Shown piece by piece: positions 58,401 to 64,000 of a stretch of 64,000 bases of DNA. The first letter of the stretch is position 1. Every line of letters begins with the position of its first letter. The stretch is from NCBI RefSeq assembly GCF_000003815.2, contig NC_049979.1, positions 27,528,393 to 27,592,392 on the forward strand, read 5' to 3'. Under the pieces are notes generated by a model. It searched no databases and was not told the origin of the DNA. It saw nothing but the letters and a program-made list of their open reading frames with translations. The position numbers and the translations under genes are program-made. Source of the DNA: Branchiostoma floridae. Its lineage: Eukaryota > Chordata > Leptocardii > Amphioxiformes > Branchiostomatidae.

Positions 58401-61400
58401 CCAAGAATAGACTTTCCCAGCAACACACCTGTATGAAGTTGGAGTAGTCCAAACATGCTTTGTATAAAAAGGACTTTTGGATAATCACCCTAGTCTAAAA
58501 ACGAATTTCAAAAAATGTCCCCCTGCAAGGATGGACTCTTCTGGTACACTGAAGCAAACAGCAAAAACATAGACTATATTCAATTCAGAGTCAATAACTG
58601 TTACAGCAGTGCTACACCATCCATACATCATTACATGTACATGTACACGTACATGTTTTTTGTACAGCACCGAGGTTAATGTTTTCCCCCTTTTCCTTAT
58701 TCAGCAGTCATGTCAGGTCATGATAGGCTGAGCACCATGGGTTTTCCATGACAGATCACCCTGTGGGGTGAATAGCTAACATATCCCGATATGGGGAAAA
58801 ATCAGTGTGTAAATAGGCCTTAGAAAAGTTGTTATCATAAATGATGATGATCATGATGAAGATGATGTCGTTACTTACATAAAGGATTAGAATAGTCCAT
58901 AATTACTAGATGTACTTGATATTCAATACATATCTCTGCAAAAATGTATTTCACAGTAGTCTCCACTTTGTAACGAGCCATGATTTGTAGTGCTGTCCAT
59001 TCCTATACACTTGCTGAGTCTTTTATTGAGTCAGTCCCACATTTATCTCCTACTAGTTGTCCTAAATGCATTTCTAAAGGGATCTTCCAGGAAAAAACAA
59101 CATCATCAGATGCACCCAAGGGGCTGCCAATCCTGTGCCGTGTATCACTAAAAAGCCTGCAAGGCTCCTTTGATATGCAGACAACATAGAGCAGTTTGCT
59201 ACATCCAAGGATCAAGTAAATGGTGGATCGAAAGCACAGGGTACTGTTAGAATGTATAATCAAGCTGTCTGTGGAATAGGAAAGATAAAAGCTATGTATG
59301 CATCATATACATGCTGATGTATGTTGCTGTTATGGTTTGGTGCAGATCTAAAATGATGTTAGTGCAGTAGACTGTTGAACCTAACAGGAGCATTGTTTAT
59401 GTTTGATCTATGTTCAAATGTACACGTGTATCAGAATAGTGCAACAGAGCGGAAAAAAAGTGACGGAGAAGACAACTCCTCTGAGAGAAGCATAATTCTG
59501 ATGACAGGCTTGTGAATAAAATCACAGCATATTTGAATTTCCAACTCAATGATCATGATTCATAAATTTCTTCCATGCAACACAATGTATACAGCTGCAA
59601 GCCTTGTAAACAAAGAACAAACGCCTCTGGCAACACTTTCTCAATTCACCTGTTATCAAGACAATTTCCAGCCACTCACCTGAGCTTTATTTTTCCAATT
59701 GGGATCTGGTGCTGAACTTATGACAGACATTTCGTCCGCACTCACAACTTCCCCTGAAAATGTCGCCACCGATTCCTCGCCGGACGACAATCCACCACGT
59801 CCCTCCTACAATGAGATGGGGGATTCAACCTCCGCACTATGGACTCCACATTATACACACTCACCTCAAGGCTTCACACCATATTAGGCAACACCCAGGC
59901 AACCACCGTAATTGTGTTGGCCAATCTCTTGTGCATTATCTGCTGAGTGTCGTCACCAAATTAGCTCACCCCACTGCAGTACAGTCCATTAGAAGCACCA
60001 TGGAGACCTCCATGCTAATAATATTGAGCAATTATGGGCACTGCATACAAACACCACATTCCTCACATGCTGGAGAACAAGGCAAGTCCGGATAAGAGCA
60101 GACATTATTACAGACAAGCCAGGCTTCACCTGTTCACCTACCTTGTTCAGCTCAGAGGCCATACTCCTGCCTTCTGGTCGATGCCTCCGAGATTTCAGTC
60201 TTTTGCGCTTCTACAGTGTACAAACGAACCAATGCATTACCCAGAGAAGCTTCTGAAGCTCAGACTAGTCATACTATCAACATTCATGAGGCCCTTTCCC
60301 TCAGAACCATTCACCAACACTCCTTTCAGTGAAAACAGGTTGGGCAGGTTTTAGGAGCAGTGCAACAGGCATCCCCCCATACAACCACGGGAGAATCCAT
60401 TCTCTCAGTGCAGGAGCCAGATGGCACCTGATGCATCAACCACACTCAACTATATATGGCTACAGGCAACTTGCACGTATTCCCAAAGCACTGTACAACT
60501 CGTCAGGGAAAGAGGGGTGCGAGGGGCTTTTACTATCTGATCTTTCAGAATTTAGTGCTCTAAGCCTAGACTTATGTAAAAGCCTGACTTACAGCTATGA
60601 TTATATCCATGTAGTGTTCATATTGGCTATGGGATGAAAAATCATAAATCATCAGTTTAAGTCAGTGAAGTACATGTTCTGTTTTATACTTGCTATAACT
60701 TGTTTCTTACTGGGATTAATCCTCATCTAAGAATGTCTTCTACCAGGATTATGCTGCAGGTCTCCCCACATTATTATGTCCTTAGTGTCATTCAAAGACA
60801 AGTAAACCTCTGTACAATGTAAACCTGCTCTCAGTACTCAGCAATTTTTAAGCCTAATTCTGTGGATTATCAACTGGATTATGTGGGGATCCTTATGAAT
60901 TTTGATTTATATGATAATTGGTCAGATAAAAATAGGTGACGATTACTAAAAACCTACCCTTTTTGCATTCTAGCTTGAAAATTGAAGGGGTTTTTATGAA
61001 AAAAGACTTACATGAAAAATCTGGCATATGTACCTTCCCTTGTTGGTAGTGATACGGGTAGGAAAATATGATGTCATTGCTGTCATGTTACTAGGCCGTA
61101 AAAGGCGCGTTTCGGGCCACAGAACATGCAAGCACTCTACCGAAATTGGCAGTGCACTAGCTGCCTGGCAGATTGACATGTTATGACCTCTAATCACCCA
61201 GTAAACTCCCGCACAGTACGAGAAAGTGCTTAGATTGTGACATTATCCTGGCTGATCACGCATTGCCAATTGCATAGTCTCCCTAGGTTTGTTTACACTC
61301 AGACTGACTGTTTTTACCAGCATCAAGGCAGAGATGATTTTCAATAGGACTCTGCGATGGTCAGAAATTTTAAACAGCTGAAATGTTGTTCTCAGTTTGA

Positions 61401-62746
61401 AGTCTTGGACATTATAACCACTTGTAAGTACATGTTGGATCATCATGTTATACTACATGCTTTGATAATCTGATAACGGGGCCTTGACTAATATGTCCGA
61501 AACTGTATACCAAAGGGAATCCAACACTCATTGCCAAACTCCGTCAAATCAATGGTCTCCTGTCATGGAAAATGAGCATCTAATGCGAAACAAAACGTTT
61601 TGCATATTTGTAACTAACTACAAGAAAACTTTATGGTCAAAAACACATATTTTTATCTAGTCCTTTCTGTGCATCTGCAAATCACTAGTTTAGCTCATCC
61701 AGATATCCTAAATATCCTTTACAAGACAGAACTTTTCTATTCTATCTGAGGAATTTCTATTATTCTGTTTTCAGGCCTCTTCAACATGACCACAGGTTCA
61801 GTTTAGCTGTCTGGGTATAATAGGTTTTGAAGATCAGTACCACTCCTGGTTTCGATAGCTATCACTTGACTTTGAAGATAGGTTCCAAACCTCTTGGGAA
61901 TGGTAGGACACTTGGTCTCCGTAAGCTCCATTTGCCCCCTCGCTGTCGTAGGCCTCATTGTCCAGGCCCTCTTCATACTCCAGGTAGGCTGCATGGTCGT
62001 GGTCGTGCTCAAAGTCACTCTCCACAATCTCCTCCTCTGGCTCGCCCTTCTCCAGCCGAGAGTACGGGTCATCGGGCTTGGCTCTGGTTGGTCGATGGTA
62101 GTCACGATCGGGCTCACGATCGGGCTCATCTATGGGCTGGTAAGCAGCTTCTGCTTCTGGTTTTTCTGCAAAGAAACACCCAACACATTTGTTCCTCTTT
62201 AAGACTATCAAAAACCTTGGAAATAAGGGCTGTCTCCAGGACCTGTTCCTCCTCAAATCTGCTTGTTGCGACGGACAAAAATTTCACCCCATCCATCCAA
62301 AAACATTATTAGTGCATAACACGAAACTGCTGAAAAATGTATTTTCGTAAAATAACAGATTTAGCAAACATAAATGAATGAAATGGGCTCCTATAAACAA
62401 TGAGAGGGTGAAAAAAAAATTAAAGTTGTTGACAGCTTCCCTGGTCTACATGAGCCTTTTGATTAATTAACTCAAAGACATTGAATATTCTGGAGTAAGG
62501 AAAAAAAGAAAAACACTATTTCCTATGTAATATGCCAGACATGTTTTTCTAATGACATTGTGACAGGAGGAGGCTACGTATGGTACTCACCTATAGGGCT
62601 GGCCAACTTCTCGGCCTTCTTGGACCTTTGTGAGCGGACGCTGGCCTTGCTGCGGACGGAGTGCTGACTCATGGAGCGTTTGTACTGCTGCAACACTTCG
62701 TCATCACTGTCTGAGGACGTCTCCTCCTCCACCTGGTACGCAGTCC
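49351..62746 (-). CDS. SYT14/16-like: Synaptotagmin-14/16-like protein (gene span, N-terminus beyond right edge)
   Basis: Nine coding exons are traced: 62591-62746, 61891-62165, 59680-59805, 56776-56952, 55940-56082, 55290-55419, 50787-50979, 50230-50442 and 49351-49451. The first part is an acidic Ser-rich linker ([16 protein letters not shown]). C2A runs from [13 protein letters not shown] through [12 protein letters not shown] to [17 protein letters not shown]2B runs from [18 protein letters not shown] through [15 protein letters not shown] to [19 protein letters not shown], and the end is CRWHVLLES. The C2B and tail are strikingly like vertebrate SYT14/SYT16. As in that group, the Ca-binding Asp residues are largely missing (for example [15 protein letters not shown] lacks the usual loop-1 Asp), so a Ca-independent membrane-trafficking role is expected. 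All joins are in phase. The join 61891 to 59805 is the least certain. The membrane span expected near the N-terminus is not in the window. Confidence 0.88.
49404..49838 (-). repeat. 90-bp tandem array that duplicates the splice acceptor of the last SYT14/16-like exon
   Basis: Copies start at catgtcctgcc near 49404, 49495, 49585, 49675 and 49765. Each unit holds about 46 nt of exon, the gttttacag acceptor and about 35 nt of intron. Only the first copy continues into the full exon. One copy has gttttccag instead of gttttacag; otherwise the units are identical by eye. Confidence 0.9.
50230..50442 (-). CDS. SYT14/16-like: SYT14/16-like exon, core of C2B
   Basis: Acceptor cattacag, donor tcg/gtaagt, 213 nt, phase 1 both sides. 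Encodes [19 protein letters not shown] and [17 protein letters not shown]. Confidence 0.9.
50787..50979 (-). CDS. SYT14/16-like: SYT14/16-like exon, start of C2B
   Basis: Acceptor ccctgacag, donor ccag/gtcagt, 193 nt, phase 0 in and 1 out. Encodes a Ser-rich linker, then [20 protein letters not shown] and [14 protein letters not shown]. Confidence 0.88.
52226..52261 (-). CDS. Possible alternative first exon giving a C2B-only form
   Basis: accATGG start at 52261, 12 codons ([12 protein letters not shown]), then donor gag/gtaacc in phase 0, which matches the next downstream exon (50979, phase 0). If used, it would make a short protein with only the C2B domain. It could be chance; no promoter element is identified. 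Confidence 0.3.
53738..54082. repeat. Spaced direct duplication (~120 bp)
   Basis: The block aaaggcacagaggcaacaaa ... caatggcacttttgt (53738-53858) recurs with about 80% identity by eye at 53962-54080. Both are intronic. Confidence 0.65.
55290..55419 (-). CDS. SYT14/16-like: SYT14/16-like exon, end of C2A
   Basis: Acceptor cctccag, donor cagt/gtaagt, 130 nt, phase 2 in and 0 out. Encodes [19 protein letters not shown] and TLPLEPRSN. Confidence 0.86.
55940..56082 (-). CDS. SYT14/16-like: SYT14/16-like exon, middle of C2A
   Basis: Acceptor gatttacag, donor ggct/gtaagt, 143 nt, phase 0 in and 2 out. Encodes [16 protein letters not shown] and [14 protein letters not shown]. Confidence 0.87.
56297..56455. 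mobile_element. Hairpin MITE (TIR agatacta)
   Basis: The left arm agatactatctacctaatct ... and right arm are imperfect reverse complements over about 50 bp (aatctccaaccagat/ccacggtgg-type core). In a SYT14/16-like intron. Confidence 0.65.
56776..56952 (-). CDS. SYT14/16-like: SYT14/16-like exon, start of C2A
   Basis: Acceptor cgatacag, donor tatcag/gtcagg, 177 nt, phase 0. Encodes [11 protein letters not shown] and [19 protein letters not shown], the first C2A strands. Confidence 0.85.
56953..59679. other. Intron of the SYT14/16-like gene
   Basis: Holds the LINE remnant at 57719-57870 and otherwise no supported feature. Confidence 0.5.
57719..57870 (+). pseudogene. Degenerate LINE ORF2 C-terminus
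   Basis: Plus-strand translation gives [13 protein letters not shown], then [11 protein letters not shown] and a stop after LAYRR. The pattern R-W-x-D-x-(I/L) ... (A/P)-x-D-R-x-x-W is the usual C-terminal end of non-LTR retrotransposon pol proteins. An in-frame TGA just upstream shows it is dead. Intronic. Confidence 0.55.
59680..59805 (-). CDS. SYT14/16-like: SYT14/16-like exon before C2A
   Basis: Acceptor ctcattgtag, donor gctcag/gtgagt, 126 nt, phase 0 both sides. Encodes [15 protein letters not shown] ... [16 protein letters not shown]. No other exon is convincing in 59806-61890, although a donor at about 61009 is strong. Confidence 0.62.
59806..61890. other. Intron of the SYT14/16-like gene
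   Basis: No conserved exon recognised. One strong minus-strand donor (tttcat/gtaagt, about 61009) could mark a small cassette or alternative exon. Confidence 0.4.
61891..62165 (-). CDS. SYT14/16-like: SYT14/16-like exon (acidic linker)
   Basis: Acceptor tctttgcag, phase 1 in. Encodes [19 protein letters not shown] and an acidic His/Asp-rich stretch. The end is set at the donor caagag/gtttgg (61891), which gives phase 0 and fits the next exon. The frame stays open to a TGA at 61836-61834, so a longer terminal form without C2 domains is an alternative. Confidence 0.6.
62591..62746 (-). CDS. SYT14/16-like: SYT14/16-like exon (linker)
   Basis: Acceptor cttgtgcag, donor atag/gtgagt, 156 nt, phase 1 both sides. 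Encodes [18 protein letters not shown] and a basic/Ser-rich stretch. Confidence 0.75.
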
Positions 62747-64000
62747 CTGCACAAGTAAACACAAACAGTGGTCAAAATAATTGCTTGTCTGACAATGAGT
62801 CTATCTGGGACAACTGCCACAGGTACAAGCTAAAGCTGCCAGAAAGTTTAAGCAAAAATTGCATTGAATTTCATAATTTTGGTTTTTCTGTCCAGAGTGG
62901 GCAACTGTGGTCAAAAGAGACCATTCCTAAGTCAACTTAATCCACAACTTTCACTGCTTGCACGAATGAATATGAGTGATCTTTAAAAGAGTTTACTTTT
63001 TATAATAATAATATTATCCTGGTTTATCATTTGCAGCCAGTACATGTATCTAGGAGTGGGCACTGGTATGGTGTACCGGTACAAAACCATTTTTTCTTAT
63101 TGTACCGGTCCGGAAAAACCAGACCTGAAAAAATTCAGGTCCGGACCTGGTCTTTTGGACCTGAATCGGACCTGGACCTGTACCGGTACCCATCCCTAAT
63201 ACTAGTACGTACCCAATGTTAGGGTAAAAAGGCTGAATTACGTGCTCGTTATGGTATGCATAGTATAATATCTACAGAATCCTGGACAGGATCAAAGGCT
63301 TACCAGGCTTACCATCTTATTCTAAGGACTTATTATTACCAATGACTGCAAAATACCAGACTTAGTAAAGGCAATAACAAGGACAAAAGACCAACAGTTG
63401 CAATGACGTCAACAACTATTGGTCATGAAGACACTGAAGCTATATATAGAAATATAAAATTGACCAGTTTGCATAAAAGCCTTGGTATGCTTTCCAGAAG
63501 ATTCGTACACTTTTTGCATTATAGCACTTTGTGCCTTTTTCATAAGATTCATACATTTTTTTCTTAGTTTCATGTATATTTTGCAACGTTCGTACAAAAT
63601 GTTTAACACCAATGGCACAAATGCTTACATGTAGGCACCCCTTATTATAACACTCCTGATTAGCATTAACCTTAAAGTTTATATCTCAGTGAATACATGC
63701 CCAGAAGTTATTTGGCAGTTTGCCCATCCCAAAGGCCAAAACTATTGTACAGAGCTTACTCAAGGTTAAACCAAGACCACCCACATTATAAAAAATGTAA
63801 ACATACATGTCAAATAGGCATACTATGTAGGCTCTATGTACAGCTTACATATTGTTAGTACTCACCCTTGGGCTTCATACCACTATATATACTGTATACA
63901 ACATTGTATACTATACAATACTGTGAAAATCTTTTAGGTACCGGTACAAAATACCAGAACATCAATGTACAGGGACTGTACCTTAATAATCTTACAAAAC
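62747..64000. other. Intron at the right edge of the SYT14/16-like gene
   Basis: Contains the MITE at 63051-63201 and no coding exon that I can support. Confidence 0.45.
63051..63201. mobile_element. MITE with accggtac ends
   Basis: gagtgggcactggtatggtg at the left is mirrored by gtaccggtacccatccc at the right. The interior is rich in ggtccgg/ccggacc motifs in both orientations. Confidence 0.6.

Noticed and set aside
61834-61890. Reading the SYT14/16-like linker exon through to the TGA at 61834
   Set aside because: It would end the protein before the C2 domains, while the donor at 61891 is in the phase the next exon needs; kept only as a possible alternative end.

Overview
The window looks like nuclear DNA of an invertebrate chordate, most likely a lancelet (Branchiostoma). 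This is inferred from intron-rich animal genes (a PRDM15-type zinc finger gene and a SYT14/16-type synaptotagmin), CpG-rich promoter pockets, and very dense small inverted-repeat elements, tRNA-derived SINEs and minisatellites. No bacterial operons, rRNA genes or CRISPR arrays are seen. Exons were assembled by eye from GT/AG sites and codon phase, and every join in the three main genes keeps the frame except where stated.

Layout. 1-1.5 kb: 5' end of a minus-strand coiled-coil gene that leaves the window. 3.3-10 kb: a complete seven-exon minus-strand gene for an unrecognised 287-aa protein. 10-15.4 kb: intergenic, with a MITE that carries an internal minisatellite. 15.4-24.1 kb: a complete six-coding-exon minus-strand PRDM15-like gene (PR domain plus about 46 zinc fingers, 2109 aa), whose first exon and promoter sit in one arm of an inverted duplication. 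27.2-35.2 kb: an ~8 kb DNA transposon with subterminal tandem arrays. It carries a KDZ-type transposase on the minus strand and, divergently, a plus-strand gene for a protein with an NRF1/EWG-like DNA-binding segment. 37.1-42.9 kb: a young, apparently intact LTR retrotransposon of Ty3/Gypsy order with identical 160-bp LTRs. 43.6-44.5 kb: a compact nine-finger C2H2 gene. 49.3-62.8 kb: nine coding exons of a minus-strand SYT14/16-like gene whose N-terminus lies beyond the right edge.

How the parts relate. The host genes are independent single-copy-looking loci (two putative transcription factors, one membrane-trafficking protein, two unknowns). The most unusual block is the KDZ element: inverted termini, two different minisatellites, a transposase, and a second putative DNA-binding protein of the NRF1 type. 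One perfect NRF1 core site also lies within the element. A self-binding accessory factor is possible but unproven.
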